NCBI GenBank assembly: GCA_902770965.1
Contig: CACXUY010000007.1
Span: 1-53,841 of the forward strand
Length of the DNA stretch: 53,841 nucleotides
Direction of reading: 5' to 3'
DNA from: an uncultured Lachnospiraceae bacterium
GTDB taxonomy: Bacteria; Bacillota; Clostridia; Lachnospirales; Lachnospiraceae
Of the stretch, positions 16,384 through 25,939 are shown piece by piece. The notes beneath the pieces are model-generated. The model saw only the letters and a list, made by a program, of their open reading frames with translations, did not search any database and was not told the origin of the DNA. The translations under genes were made by a program, and so were the position numbers. Each line of letters starts with the position of its first letter. The stretch's first letter is position 1.

Positions 16384-16424
16384 GAGGGATGCGCAGCATC
16401 CCGAGTCTGGGGTGCTGAACAGTT
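16384..16424 (-). repeat. Palindromic element of the TTCAGCACCCC family
   Basis: Read on the minus strand it gives CTGTTCAGCACCCCAGACTC followed by GGGATGCTGCGCATCCCTC. The outer part forms AGCACCCC against GGGATGCT and the inner part a perfect GGGATGC-GCA-GCATCCC hairpin. Closely related sequence lies at 12261-12296. It fills most of the 112-bp gap before the PrsW gene. Confidence 0.65.
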
Positions 16425-16455
16425 ACCATTATTTTACAACAAGGAGTAGATCGCT

Positions 16456-17187
16456 ATGTTCATAATACTGCCATTTTTCTTGTCCTTCCAATATGGGGTT
16501 CTCCTGCTTGCCGCCGCAGTCTGCCCCGCCATTTTCCTGATGCGTTATATTTACCGTCTCGACAAAGTGGAACCAGAACCCAGAGAGCTTTTGGTAAAGT
16601 TGTTCAAAACAGGCATTGCCGCGGCTTTCGCCTCCATGGTGCTTGAGTTTATCGGAGAAGTCTTTCTGAACCTTCTTCCTATAGCCCAGAACAGCGCGAT
16701 ATATATCATACTCCTCGCTTTCCTTATAGTCGCGGCGATAGAGGAGGGCACGAAATACTACCTCATGCACAGGGTCGTATGGAACAGCCCCTTCTTTGAT
16801 TTCAGGTTCGACGGCATAGTGTACGCGGCGTTCACATCACTTGGCTTTGCCGCGATCGAGAACGTCATATATGTATTCCGCTACGGCCTTGGCACTGCGG
16901 TCATCCGTGCCCTGCTTTCCGTCCCCGGCCATCTGGCATTTTCGGTGGTGTTCGGAACATTCTATGGGAGGGCAAAATTCTTCAGCAATCGAGGCATGGA
17001 GGTCGAGAGCAAAACCTGCCTGACGACAGGATATGTGCTCTCTGTATTTCTCCATGGCTTCTATGATGCCTGCGCCATGTCTGACAGCAGCCTGGCTTCG
17101 CTCTTGTTCGATGTTTTCGTAATCGCGATGTACGTGGCGGTGTACCGGCTGGTAAAAAGAGAATCCGCCACCGACACTCCGGTGTGA
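16456..17187 (+). CDS. PrsW-family intramembrane protease
   Basis: Polytopic membrane protein, 243 residues, with about seven hydrophobic segments. The PrsW motifs are present: the Glu pair in AIEEGTKYY near residue 97, Glu-Asn in FAAIENVIYVF near residue 138, GHLAFSVVFGTFYGRAKF near residue 156, and FLHGFYDAC near residue 199. In Bacillus subtilis PrsW makes a first cut in an anti-sigma factor under envelope stress. No anti-sigma gene is adjacent, so the substrate here is unknown. An AAGGAG site precedes the ATG. Confidence 0.88.
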   Translation: MFIILPFFLSFQYGVLLLAAAVCPAIFLMRYIYRLDKVEPEPRELLVKLFKTGIAAAFASMVLEFIGEVFLNLLPIAQNSAIYIILLAFLIVAAIEEGTKYYLMHRVVWNSPFFDFRFDGIVYAAFTSLGFAAIENVIYVFRYGLGTAVIRALLSVPGHLAFSVVFGTFYGRAKFFSNRGMEVESKTCLTTGYVLSVFLHGFYDACAMSDSSLASLLFDVFVIAMYVAVYRLVKRESATDTPV

Positions 17188-17266
17188 TGTCAGGCTGCCC
17201 CTGACTCGGTATGCCTCGCACCCCTTGTTGTGGGACGGCCAGAGGCGCTGCGCGCCTTGTCCGCCA

Positions 17267-17345
17267 TTAGATAACTGTTATAATACGTGCGAAGTGCAAG
17301 CACTTTGTCCTGTATTCTAACAGTTATCTCGGGGTGCTGAATAAT
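17267..17345. repeat. Long hairpin element joined to a GGGGTGCTGAAT tail
   Basis: GATAACTGTTATAATAC near 17268 pairs with GTATTCTAACAGTTATC near 17310-17328, and AAGTGC pairs with GCACTT inside, making a hairpin of almost 29 bp. The tail GGGGTGCTGAAT belongs to the palindromic family. The right half matches the complement of 44655-44710 almost base for base, so this is a mobile or repeated unit. Confidence 0.75.
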
Positions 17346-17375
17346 TACAAAAAATGTCTGAAAGGATGTATACAG

Positions 17376-18809
17376 ATGTACTTCGATCAGAAAGCTTTCG
17401 CGGATCCTCCTTATGAAGAACCCGCGAGGCAGAATTTTTTTATAGAAAAATGCAGAAGTATAATTGAAGAGCGAAACAGCGGCCGCAGCCTTCCCCTCAC
17501 TGCCTGCCCGAGGGCTTTTGGCTGCCAGATGAACGCCCGAGATACGGAGAAGCTCGCGGGCATACTTCAGGCAGTGGGCTTCAATATCGTGGACGATGAC
17601 GGAGCGGATCTGGTCATATACGACACCTGTACTGTCAGGGAAAACGCGGACGAGCGGGTGTTCGGCAGGCTGGGCTTCCTGAACAACATGAAGAAACACA
17701 ACCCTGACAAGATCATAGGGGTCTGCGGCTGCATGACTCAGACGCCGGGGATGGCGGAGCGCTTCAGAAGCCGCTACCGTTTCGTAGACCTTGTTTTTGG
17801 CACCTACAATGTTTATAAGCTTGCGGAGCTTCTTTATCGACGGCTAACCGGCGAGAGCCAGGTGATAGAGATATGGGACAAAGCGGATTTTATAGTAGAG
17901 GATCTGCCGGTCAAGCGAGAATACAGTTATAAATCGGGCGTGAATATCATGTACGGCTGCAACAACTTCTGCTCATACTGTATCGTCCCGTATGTGCGGG
18001 GACGAGAGCGCAGCCGCCGCCCGGAGGAGATCGTTGAAGAGGTGAAGAGGCTTGCCGCGGACGGAGTCCGCGAGATAATGCTCCTTGGGCAGAACGTCAA
18101 TTCCTATGGCAGAGGGCTGGATCGCCCTTGTTCTTTCGCGGAGCTGCTTTACAAGGTTTCTGAGGTGGACGGCATAGACCGCATCCGCTTCATGACTTCT
18201 CATCCTAAGGATCTGTCAGACGAACTCATAGAGGCGATAGCTTCAATTGAGAAAATCTGCCGTCATCTTCATCTGCCACTGCAGTCCGGCTCAGACAGGA
18301 TGCTTGAGAGGATGAACAGACGCTATACCAAGGAAGGCTATCTCGACCTTGCCGCCCGCATAAAGAAGGCTGTCCCCGGAATATCGTTGACTACGGACAT
18401 AATAGTCGGATTTCCGGGGGAGACGGAGGAGGACTTCGAACACACCATGGATGTCGTGGAACAGGTGCGCTATCAGAGCGCGTTTACCTTCCAATACTCA
18501 CCACGCACAGGAACGCCTGCCGCCGCTTTTCCGGATCAGGTTCCGCATCAAGACGTGCAGAGAAGATTTGACCGCCTGCTCCGCAGAGTGCAGGAGATAT
18601 CCGCGCAGCTCACGGAAGAGGGGGTGGGCAAGAGAGGCCTGGCCCTGGTGGAAACGGTGAGCGAGAAGAATCCCGGCTGCGTGACCGGCCGGCTGGGGAA
18701 TAACCTCATGGTGCATTTCCCCGGAGACGAATCCATGATAGGCGGTATCTACGATGTGATGCTCACGGAAGCCAAGGGCTTTTACTATATGGGAAGGCTT
18801 GAAAAATGA
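17376..18809 (+). CDS. miaB: tRNA-2-methylthio-N6-dimethylallyladenosine synthase (MiaB)
   Basis: Radical SAM methylthiotransferase acting on i6A37 of tRNAs. The order of domains is UPF0004 (FGCQMNARDTEKLAG near residue 49, with further Cys in TCTVRENADERVFG and GVCGCMTQ), radical SAM (GCNNFCSYCIVPYVRGRERS near residue 193, the CX3CX2C cluster), and C-terminal TRAM (near residues 413-475). An in-frame GTG at 17334 lies in the hairpin element. The ATG at 17376 has AAAGGA nine bases upstream and gives 477 residues. The gene overlaps mutS by four bases. Confidence 0.95.
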   Translation: MYFDQKAFADPPYEEPARQNFFIEKCRSIIEERNSGRSLPLTACPRAFGCQMNARDTEKLAGILQAVGFNIVDDDGADLVIYDTCTVRENADERVFGRLGFLNNMKKHNPDKIIGVCGCMTQTPGMAERFRSRYRFVDLVFGTYNVYKLAELLYRRLTGESQVIEIWDKADFIVEDLPVKREYSYKSGVNIMYGCNNFCSYCIVPYVRGRERSRRPEEIVEEVKRLAADGVREIMLLGQNVNSYGRGLDRPCSFAELLYKVSEVDGIDRIRFMTSHPKDLSDELIEAIASIEKICRHLHLPLQSGSDRMLERMNRRYTKEGYLDLAARIKKAVPGISLTTDIIVGFPGETEEDFEHTMDVVEQVRYQSAFTFQYSPRTGTPAAAFPDQVPHQDVQRRFDRLLRRVQEISAQLTEEGVGKRGLALVETVSEKNPGCVTGRLGNNLMVHFPGDESMIGGIYDVMLTEAKGFYYMGRLEK

Positions 18810-21463
18810 TTTCACCTATGATGCAGCACTACCTGAGCACGAAGGAGGAATACAAGGATTGTATCCTCTTTTACCGCCTCGGTGATTTTTATGAGATGTT
18901 CTTCGATGACGCGATCACGGTCTCCCGTGAGCTTGAGCTGACTCTCACAGGAAAGGACTGCGGCCTTGAGGAACGCGCGCCCATGTGCGGCGTCCCATAC
19001 CATGCTGCGGATACTTACCTTAACAGGCTTGTGGACAAGGGCTATAAGGTAGCCGTAGCCGAGCAGATGGAGGATCCCAAGCTCGCCAAAGGCCTCGTGA
19101 AGAGAGAGGTCATACGAGTCGTAACGCCGGGAACAAATATCAGCGAGACAGCGCTTGACGAGACCAGGAACAATTATCTCATGTCCATAGTATACATAGA
19201 CAAGGGTTTTGGAATAGCCGCAGCGGATGTCAGCACAGGCGATTTCATGGTGACGGAGGTCGACAGCCTGGGAGCGCTTCAGGATGAAATCTTCAGATAT
19301 GTCCCTTCGGAAATAATATGCAACGATGCCCTGTATATAAGCGGCATGGATATAGACAGTCTCAAGACCCGGATGAACCTGTCCGTGTCAGCTCTTGAAA
19401 ACTCCGCTTTTGACGACAGGAAATGCCGCGAAATACTGGCCAGGCATTTCAGGGTGGCGTCAGCTGACAGCCTTGGCCTGTCGCTTTACCCGGCAGGCAT
19501 GGTAGCCGCGGGAGCGCTTATCATTTATCTTCAGGATACTATAAAGGGCGACCTTGCGCAGATGACCGCCATCCATCCGTACAACGCTGGGGGCTTCATG
19601 CTCATTGATACCTTCACTCAGAGGAATCTGGAGCTTTTAGAGACCATGAGGGAGAAGCAGAAGAGAGGCTCGCTGCTCTGGGTGCTCGATCACACAAAAA
19701 CCGCTATGGGCGCGAGGCTTTTGAGATGCTGGATAGAGCAGCCGCTCCTGCGGAAGAAGGAAATATTGAAGCGTCAGGAGGCCGTTGAGGAGCTTTTTGA
19801 CGACATGATATCAAGAGAGGAGCTGAGGGAGTACCTGAACCCTGTATATGACCTCGAGAGGCTGATAGGCAGGATAGCCTTCAGGAGCGCGAGTCCCAGG
19901 GATCTGATAGCCCTTAAAAGCTCCCTCCAGATGCTTCCGGCAATAGCGCAGGCGGCGGGGGCGTTTTCTTCCGGTCTTATGAAGGAGCTCTGCGGAAATC
20001 TTGACCAGCTGACCGATATAGCGGATCTGATAGAACGTTCCATAAATGACGACCCGCCCATACTTGTGAGGGAAGGCGGCATTATAAAAGAGGGCTACAA
20101 CGAGGAGGTCGACCGTCTTCGAAAGGCGAAGACAGAAGGAAAAAGCTGGCTTGCGGGTCTTGAGGCCGAGGAAAGGGAGAGAACGGGCATCAAGAATCTT
20201 AAGATACGCTACAACAAGGTGTTTGGCTATTTCTTTGAGGTGACCAATTCTTTCCTTAACATGGTTCCGGATGATTTCATACGCAGACAGACGCTTACCG
20301 GTTCAGAGCGTTTTACAACAGCCAGGCTCAAGGAGATGGAGGAGACCATCCTTGGAGCCGAGGACAGGCTGAGCACCCTCGAATACAACCTTTTCACGGA
20401 AGTGCGTGATCTGGTGGGCGCGGAGACATCGAGGGTTCAGGCGACCGCAAAGGCCGTGGCAGCCATAGACGTGCTGCTTTCGCTCGCCCACGCTGCCTAC
20501 AAGAACCGCTATGTGCGGCCGGGCATAAATGAGAAGGGCATAATAGAAATCTCCGCCGGCAGGCATCCTGTGGTGGAACTCATGCAGAAAAATGAGCTTT
20601 TCGTGTCGAACGATACCATGCTTGACACCCACGACAACCGCATGGCCATAATCACAGGACCCAATATGGCCGGGAAATCCACATATATGCGTCAGGTCGC
20701 GCTGATAGTCCTCATGGCGCAGATCGGATCATTCGTGCCCGCGAACTCCGCTAACATCGGCATCTGCGACCGGATTTTTACCAGGGTGGGCGCCTCGGAC
20801 GACCTGGCTTCCGGACAGAGCACCTTCATGGTAGAGATGAACGAGGTCGCGAATATCCTCCGCAATGCCACAAAGAAAAGCCTGCTCATCCTCGATGAGA
20901 TAGGCCGCGGCACCAGCACATTTGACGGGATGGCCATAGCTTGGGCTGTGGTTGAATACATCAGCAACACGAAGAATCTCGGGGCCCGGACTCTTTTCGC
21001 CACACATTACCATGAGATGACGGAGCTTGAGGGCGCGCTGCCCGGAGTAAAGAATTATTGTATAGCGGTGAGGGAGCAAGGCGATACCATCATTTTCCTT
21101 AGAAAAATAATACGCGGCGGCGCTGACAAGAGCTACGGAATCCAGGTCGCCCGCCTTGCCGGAGTCCCTGAAGCCGTGCTCTTACGGGCGACCGAGCTGG
21201 TCGAGGAGCTGACCGACGAGGAGATAACGTTGAAAGCAAGGCAGATAGCCGAGACATCCGGCAGAGACAGGAAAAAAGCGGTGCGCCGTCCTGACGATGT
21301 CGACAGATGCCAGTTGTCTTTATTTGAGACGGCCAAGGATGATGATTTTATCAAGGAGATCAAGGAGATGGATCTCGGGAATATGACTCCGCTTGACGCG
21401 CTGAATACTCTTTACCGCATACAGGCGGGGCTCAACAACCGGTATTCAGGCGAGGGGCAATGA
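18806..21463 (+). CDS. mutS: DNA mismatch repair protein MutS
   Basis: Recognises mismatches and recruits MutL. The mismatch-reading Phe and Glu are in GDFYEMFFDD near residue 26. Walker A is GPNMAGKSTYMRQ near residue 617, Walker B is LLILDEIGRGTSTFDG near residue 697, and the dimer switch THYHEM follows. At 885 residues it is a full-length MutS1. It starts inside the last codons of miaB (ATGA), and a 61-bp gap leads to mutL, so miaB, mutS and mutL probably form one transcript. Confidence 0.97.
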   Translation: MISPMMQHYLSTKEEYKDCILFYRLGDFYEMFFDDAITVSRELELTLTGKDCGLEERAPMCGVPYHAADTYLNRLVDKGYKVAVAEQMEDPKLAKGLVKREVIRVVTPGTNISETALDETRNNYLMSIVYIDKGFGIAAADVSTGDFMVTEVDSLGALQDEIFRYVPSEIICNDALYISGMDIDSLKTRMNLSVSALENSAFDDRKCREILARHFRVASADSLGLSLYPAGMVAAGALIIYLQDTIKGDLAQMTAIHPYNAGGFMLIDTFTQRNLELLETMREKQKRGSLLWVLDHTKTAMGARLLRCWIEQPLLRKKEILKRQEAVEELFDDMISREELREYLNPVYDLERLIGRIAFRSASPRDLIALKSSLQMLPAIAQAAGAFSSGLMKELCGNLDQLTDIADLIERSINDDPPILVREGGIIKEGYNEEVDRLRKAKTEGKSWLAGLEAEERERTGIKNLKIRYNKVFGYFFEVTNSFLNMVPDDFIRRQTLTGSERFTTARLKEMEETILGAEDRLSTLEYNLFTEVRDLVGAETSRVQATAKAVAAIDVLLSLAHAAYKNRYVRPGINEKGIIEISAGRHPVVELMQKNELFVSNDTMLDTHDNRMAIITGPNMAGKSTYMRQVALIVLMAQIGSFVPANSANIGICDRIFTRVGASDDLASGQSTFMVEMNEVANILRNATKKSLLILDEIGRGTSTFDGMAIAWAVVEYISNTKNLGARTLFATHYHEMTELEGALPGVKNYCIAVREQGDTIIFLRKIIRGGADKSYGIQVARLAGVPEAVLLRATELVEELTDEEITLKARQIAETSGRDRKKAVRRPDDVDRCQLSLFETAKDDDFIKEIKEMDLGNMTPLDALNTLYRIQAGLNNRYSGEGQ

Positions 21464-21524
21464 AACGCCTGTCAGCGACAAGCGGGGAAGGGAACTCACG
21501 GATCGCGAATACAGGGGAGGAAGG

Positions 21525-23795
21525 ATGTCTCATATTGAATTGTTAAGCTCTGACACTATAAACCGGATTGCTGCCGGAGAGGTCATAGAAAGGCCTGCTT
21601 CGGTAGTCAAGGAGCTTCTGGAGAATTCGGTCGATGCCGGTGCGGAGGCCGTGACGGTGGAGGCAAGGGACGGTGGGCTCAGCTTTATCCGGGTCACAGA
21701 TAACGGGTCGGGAATACCGAAGGACGAGGTGTCCCTCGCTTTTGAGCGCCATGCCACCAGCAAGATCCGAAGCGAACTAGACCTCATCAGCGTCAGCTCC
21801 CTTGGCTTCAGGGGAGAGGCCCTGTCAAGCATAGCCTCTGTGGCGAAGGTAGAAATGATAACCCGCAGGCATGATGACCTCATGGGAACACGCTATGTCA
21901 TCGAAGGCGGAAAGCAGTCTTCCATTGAGGATATCGGTTCTCCTGAGGGCACGACGATCATCATGCGCGACCTTTTTTTCAATACGCCGGCCAGAAGGAA
22001 ATTCATGAAGACAGCAGTGACCGAGGGCAGCTATATCAGCTCAGTGGTCGAAACACTGGCTCTGTCCCATCCTGAGGTGTCTTTTCGGCTTCTGATGAAC
22101 GGTCGAAGCGTGCTTCATACGTCCGGAAATGGAAGGGTGAGGGATATAATCTATCTGATATATGGACGTGAGGCGGCAGATGAGCTTTTCGAGGTGTCTG
22201 ATGAAAACCGCGACAGGTCATCCGATGAAAATACCGACCTTAGAGTCAGCGGGTACGCGGCGAAGCCGGTCTTTTCAAGAGGAAACAGGAGCTGCGAGAT
22301 ATTTTTCGTCAATGGGAGGTACATCAAGAGTCCGCTGCTGATAAAGGCTCTGGAAAATGCCTACAGCGGTTTTTTAATGCAGCACCGATATCCGTTCGCG
22401 GTCTTATATCTGGATATTGATCCCGCCTTGATAGACGTGAACGTACACCCCGCCAAGAGGGAGATACGTTTCAGGCAGGAGGACATGATCTATCACAGTG
22501 TTTACGATGCTGTCAGAAAGGCGCTTGAGCGTCAGGAGCTGATACCAAAGGCCGGTTTTGACAGAAGCGGCTTGAACAGGAGGAGGCCCGCCTTTGAAAG
22601 ACCTGCCGAGAAGCCGCCCGAGCCCTTTGAACGCGTAAGGAGGGAGTCGGGCAATGAGTTATCCACAATAGAACGCCTGCAGCAGTCATTTCGGGAGGAA
22701 ACGGATGGCAGCGTAAAGGATGACAGGCCATCGTGCTTTGAAACAAAAGTAGATGCGGACGGAGCATATCTGGGGAAAAAGGTGGAACACGGCGCTGGCA
22801 TCGGAGCTTATGTTGAAGAAGCGGAGCAGGATGGTGATGCCGGAGCCGACAAGGCATCTGGGGCAGAGACAGAATATACCGTGGCTGACAAGGCATCTGG
22901 GGGAGAGACAGAATATGCCGGAGCCGACAAGGTATCTGAAGCGGGGACAGAATATGCCGGGGGCGACGGGTCATATGATGTAAAGGTTAACCAGGGCGAT
23001 AGTGCTGATTATAGGGCATTTGTCACAGAGGAAGAACATTCATTTGGCACAGAGGAAGACCATCCTGCGGATAACAGAGCACAAAATGGCATAACAGCAT
23101 ATGACAGAGCAGATCGGGCGAAGAATATGCTGCGTGAGAGTCCGGGCGACTCTGTTTCACCTGATTACGCCCAGCTTTCCTTCGGCGAGCGTCTTTTTAC
23201 GGAAGAGACGCGTAAGGAGTATGTGCTGCTGGGTCAGCTTTTCGGGACCTACTGGCTCATACAGTACCGCGACAAATTCATGATGATCGATCAGCACGCG
23301 GCACATGAGAAGGTGCTCTTTGAAGAATTGATGGCTTCATTCGCCAGGCAGACGATCAGCTCACAGCAGCTGCTTCAGCCTATTATACTCACTCTCAACG
23401 ATCGGGAGATACAGGCGGTGGAGAGGCTGACGCCTCAGTTGTCTGCCCTGGGCTATGACATCCGCCCTTTTGGCGGCAAGGAGTACGCGGTCTATGGCAT
23501 TCCATACAATCTGTACTCGATCGCTGAGGAGGAGCTGCTGCGCGAGATGATAGACAGCCTTACCGAAGAGGAGGCTGCCGAGACCGGCGACCTTCTCTAC
23601 GAGAGGATAGCCACCATGAGCTGCAAGGCTGCCGTGAAGGGAAACACAGCCATGTCAAGACAGGAGGCGGACGCGCTGATCGACAGGCTGCTTAAACTAG
23701 AGCATCCCTATACCTGCCCTCATGGAAGGCCGACCATGATCGTTATGTCAAAAAACGAGATAGAGAAGAAATTCAAGCGCATAGTAAGCGCATAG
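21525..23795 (+). CDS. mutL: DNA mismatch repair protein MutL with tandem-repeat linker
   Basis: GHKL ATPase and endonuclease of mismatch repair. N-terminal ATPase motifs are RIAAGEVIERPASVVKEL, DNGSGIP, and FRGEALSSI. The C-terminal nuclease motif DQHAAHEKVLFEE starts at residue 589, and CPHGRPT near the end completes the metal site, so this is the nicking type. At 756 residues it is longer than usual because of an acidic linker (about 350-560) holding three 13-residue repeats close to ADKASGAETEYAG at 441-479. A GGGGAGGAAGG site precedes the ATG. The stop codon lies inside an 11-bp repeat. Confidence 0.96.
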   Translation: MSHIELLSSDTINRIAAGEVIERPASVVKELLENSVDAGAEAVTVEARDGGLSFIRVTDNGSGIPKDEVSLAFERHATSKIRSELDLISVSSLGFRGEALSSIASVAKVEMITRRHDDLMGTRYVIEGGKQSSIEDIGSPEGTTIIMRDLFFNTPARRKFMKTAVTEGSYISSVVETLALSHPEVSFRLLMNGRSVLHTSGNGRVRDIIYLIYGREAADELFEVSDENRDRSSDENTDLRVSGYAAKPVFSRGNRSCEIFFVNGRYIKSPLLIKALENAYSGFLMQHRYPFAVLYLDIDPALIDVNVHPAKREIRFRQEDMIYHSVYDAVRKALERQELIPKAGFDRSGLNRRRPAFERPAEKPPEPFERVRRESGNELSTIERLQQSFREETDGSVKDDRPSCFETKVDADGAYLGKKVEHGAGIGAYVEEAEQDGDAGADKASGAETEYTVADKASGGETEYAGADKVSEAGTEYAGGDGSYDVKVNQGDSADYRAFVTEEEHSFGTEEDHPADNRAQNGITAYDRADRAKNMLRESPGDSVSPDYAQLSFGERLFTEETRKEYVLLGQLFGTYWLIQYRDKFMMIDQHAAHEKVLFEELMASFARQTISSQQLLQPIILTLNDREIQAVERLTPQLSALGYDIRPFGGKEYAVYGIPYNLYSIAEEELLREMIDSLTEEEAAETGDLLYERIATMSCKAAVKGNTAMSRQEADALIDRLLKLEHPYTCPHGRPTMIVMSKNEIEKKFKRIVSA
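22845..22961 (+). repeat. In-frame 39-bp tandem repeat inside mutL
   Basis: Three adjoining 39-bp units start at 22845, 22884 and 22923, each opening with GCYGACAARGYATCTG and encoding 13 residues near ADKASGAETEYAG. A partial fourth unit follows. The unit length is a multiple of three, so gain or loss of a unit alters only linker length and keeps the nuclease domain in frame. Confidence 0.9.
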
Positions 23796-23819
23796 AAAGC
23801 GCATAGAAAACGCATAGAA
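23774..23819 (+). repeat. 11-bp tandem repeat across the mutL stop codon
   Basis: Four near-copies of AAGCGCATAGA run from the last mutL codons across the stop and into the gap before the next gene. Each unit contains CATAG. The unit is not a multiple of three, so slippage would move the end of MutL by only a few residues, since every unit carries possible stops. Confidence 0.8.
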
Positions 23820-23844
23820 AATCCAAAGGAGCTATTTCCAGGAA

Positions 23845-25122
23845 ATGGATATAAGAGAGATATATAAAGACACAGGGATATCTGAGTCGGTGTATGAATA
23901 CTGCGAGAGTGTCCTTGAGACACTTAAGGAGAGATTTGAGAAGATAGACCGGATAGCGGAATACAACCAGCTGAAGGTGCTGAATGCTTTCCGGAAGAAC
24001 AGGGTCAGCGCGGAGCATTTTGCCGCCACCAGCGGCTATGGTTATAATGACGCGGGCCGCGATACTCTGGAGAGGATCTATGCGGATGTTTTCGGCAGTG
24101 AGGATGCCCTCGTCAGGTCTCAGATAACCTGCGGCACCCATGCGCTCTGCGTTGCCATGTCTGCTGTAGTCAGGCCCGGCGACGAGATCCTGTCGCCTGT
24201 CGGCAAGCCATATGACACTCTTGAGGAGGTCATAGGCATCCGTCCTTCCGCAGGTTCGCTTGCCGAGAACGGCGTCACCTACCGTCAGGCAGAACTCAGG
24301 AGCGACGGCAGCTTTGACTATCCCGCGATAAAGGCCGCTATAAACGAGAGGACAAAACTGATAGAGATACAGCGGTCCAAGGGCTATGACAGCCGGCCCA
24401 CTTTCTCCGTCGAACAGATAGGGGAGCTCATCAGCTTCATCAGATCTGTAAAGCCCGAGGTCATCTGTATGGTGGACAACTGCTACGGTGAATTTGTCGA
24501 GACGAAGGAACCCTCGCAAGCGGGGGCGGATATGGTAGTAGGATCGTTGATAAAGAATCCCGGCGGCGGCCTGGCGCCCGCAGGCGGCTATATCTGCGGA
24601 ACAAAGGAATGTATCGACCTGGCTGCAAGACGCCTCACTTCACCCGGCCTTGGCAGGGAGGTGGGCGCGAATCTTGGGACCAATCCGGCATTTTATGAAG
24701 GATTCTTCCTTGCCCCCGTCGTCACGGCAGGAGCTGAGAAGGGAGCGATCTTCGCTGCTGCCTTATATGAGAAACTTGGTTTTGAGGTCTATCCTAAGAG
24801 TGAGACAGAGCGCTATGATATCATTCAGGCTGTAACTCTGGGTTCAGAGGCATATATGAGGGCTTTCTGCGAGGGCATACAGGCTGCGTCGCCGGTCGAC
24901 AGCTTCGTGAAGCCTATCCCGGAAGCGATGCCTGGATACAACGATCCTGTTATCATGGCGGCAGGAGATTTCGTGCAGGGGTCTTCCATTGAGCTTTCAG
25001 CTGATGGTCCTGTCCGTCCGCCCTATCAGATTTATTTCCAGGGAGGCATAACCTGGTATCACGCGAAGGTAGGGATTATGATGTCGCTTCAGAAACTTGT
25101 AGACGCAGGTTTTCACTTGTGA
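23845..25122 (+). CDS. Methionine gamma-lyase family PLP protein (aluminium-resistance/YnbB type)
   Basis: Fold-type I PLP enzyme of the group called methionine gamma-lyase or aluminium-resistance family, related to Bacillus YnbB. Diagnostic stretches are SGYGYNDAGRDTLERIYADV near residue 63, RSQITCGTHAL near residue 90, and SLIKNPGGGLAPAGGY with the PLP lysine at about residue 237. The true reaction is not settled in this family; sulfur amino-acid lyase activity is presumed. Length of 425 residues is normal. It follows mutL by 49 bp occupied by an 11-bp repeat. Confidence 0.88.
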   Translation: MDIREIYKDTGISESVYEYCESVLETLKERFEKIDRIAEYNQLKVLNAFRKNRVSAEHFAATSGYGYNDAGRDTLERIYADVFGSEDALVRSQITCGTHALCVAMSAVVRPGDEILSPVGKPYDTLEEVIGIRPSAGSLAENGVTYRQAELRSDGSFDYPAIKAAINERTKLIEIQRSKGYDSRPTFSVEQIGELISFIRSVKPEVICMVDNCYGEFVETKEPSQAGADMVVGSLIKNPGGGLAPAGGYICGTKECIDLAARRLTSPGLGREVGANLGTNPAFYEGFFLAPVVTAGAEKGAIFAAALYEKLGFEVYPKSETERYDIIQAVTLGSEAYMRAFCEGIQAASPVDSFVKPIPEAMPGYNDPVIMAAGDFVQGSSIELSADGPVRPPYQIYFQGGITWYHAKVGIMMSLQKLVDAGFHL

Positions 25123-25189
25123 TAGAATATTAAACACACTGTCTTTGGCGTCGGGAGAGATAACAGCACCATTAGTAAAGGAGACGCCA

Positions 25190-25891
25190 TTGAAGAACAA
25201 AAATCAAAGCGGTATCAAACAACTTCCCGAGAGCGAGCGCCCATATGAGAGATGTCTGGAATTCGGACCAGATGCCTTGAGCGACACTGAACTCGTGGCC
25301 ATCGTGCTCCGTTCCGGTACACGTACAAAGAACTCCCTTGAGCTTGCAAGGGAGCTTCTTTCCATGAGTGAAGACAAAGGCGGCCTCGCTAATTTGCTTC
25401 ACAGCACTGTCTCAGACCTCACAGCCATCCCCGGCATCGGGACGGTCAAGGCCGTGCAGCTAAGATGTATTGGAGAGCTTGCCAGGAGGCTTGCGAAGTC
25501 CTCCCTGAAGAGAGGCGACATCCTGTCATCACCCTCAGGTGTCGCGGATTATTTCATGGAAGACATGAGACATCTCAAGCAGGAAGAGATATTCGTGGCC
25601 ATGTTTGATACCAGAAACAGGCTGATTCATTCATCTATGATCAGCAGAGGCACAGTGAATTCGTCCCTTCTGACACCGAGGGAGGTTTTCATTGAAGCAT
25701 TGAAATATGGAGCTGTATCTATCATTCTTCTGCATAATCATCCCAGCGGCGACCCTGCTCCGAGCAAGGAGGACCTGCTGCTGACCAGGAGGATGAGGGA
25801 GGCAGGCAGCATCCTGAACATTCCCGTCATCGATCATGTCATCATCGGTGATAACAAGTATTGCAGTTTCAAAGAAAGCGGATATCTATGA
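25190..25891 (+). CDS. radC: RadC/YsxA-family JAB domain protein
   Basis: Protein of the RadC group, whose role in repair is now doubted. It has an N-terminal helix-hairpin-helix region (LTAIPGIGTVKAVQLR near residue 83) and a C-terminal JAMM metalloprotease-like fold with the metal set HNHPSGDPAPSKEDLLLT near residue 182. A TTG at 25145 opens the same frame, but the TTG at 25190 follows AAAGGAGACGCC and gives the expected start KNKNQSGIKQLPESERPYER. At 233 residues it is complete. It sits directly before mreC, as in many Firmicutes. Confidence 0.92.
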   Translation: MKNKNQSGIKQLPESERPYERCLEFGPDALSDTELVAIVLRSGTRTKNSLELARELLSMSEDKGGLANLLHSTVSDLTAIPGIGTVKAVQLRCIGELARRLAKSSLKRGDILSSPSGVADYFMEDMRHLKQEEIFVAMFDTRNRLIHSSMISRGTVNSSLLTPREVFIEALKYGAVSIILLHNHPSGDPAPSKEDLLLTRRMREAGSILNIPVIDHVIIGDNKYCSFKESGYL

Positions 25892-25939
25892 GAATGCAGG
25901 TACGGCTGCGTTCCTTAGGAGGAGTGTGGACTCTAAAAG

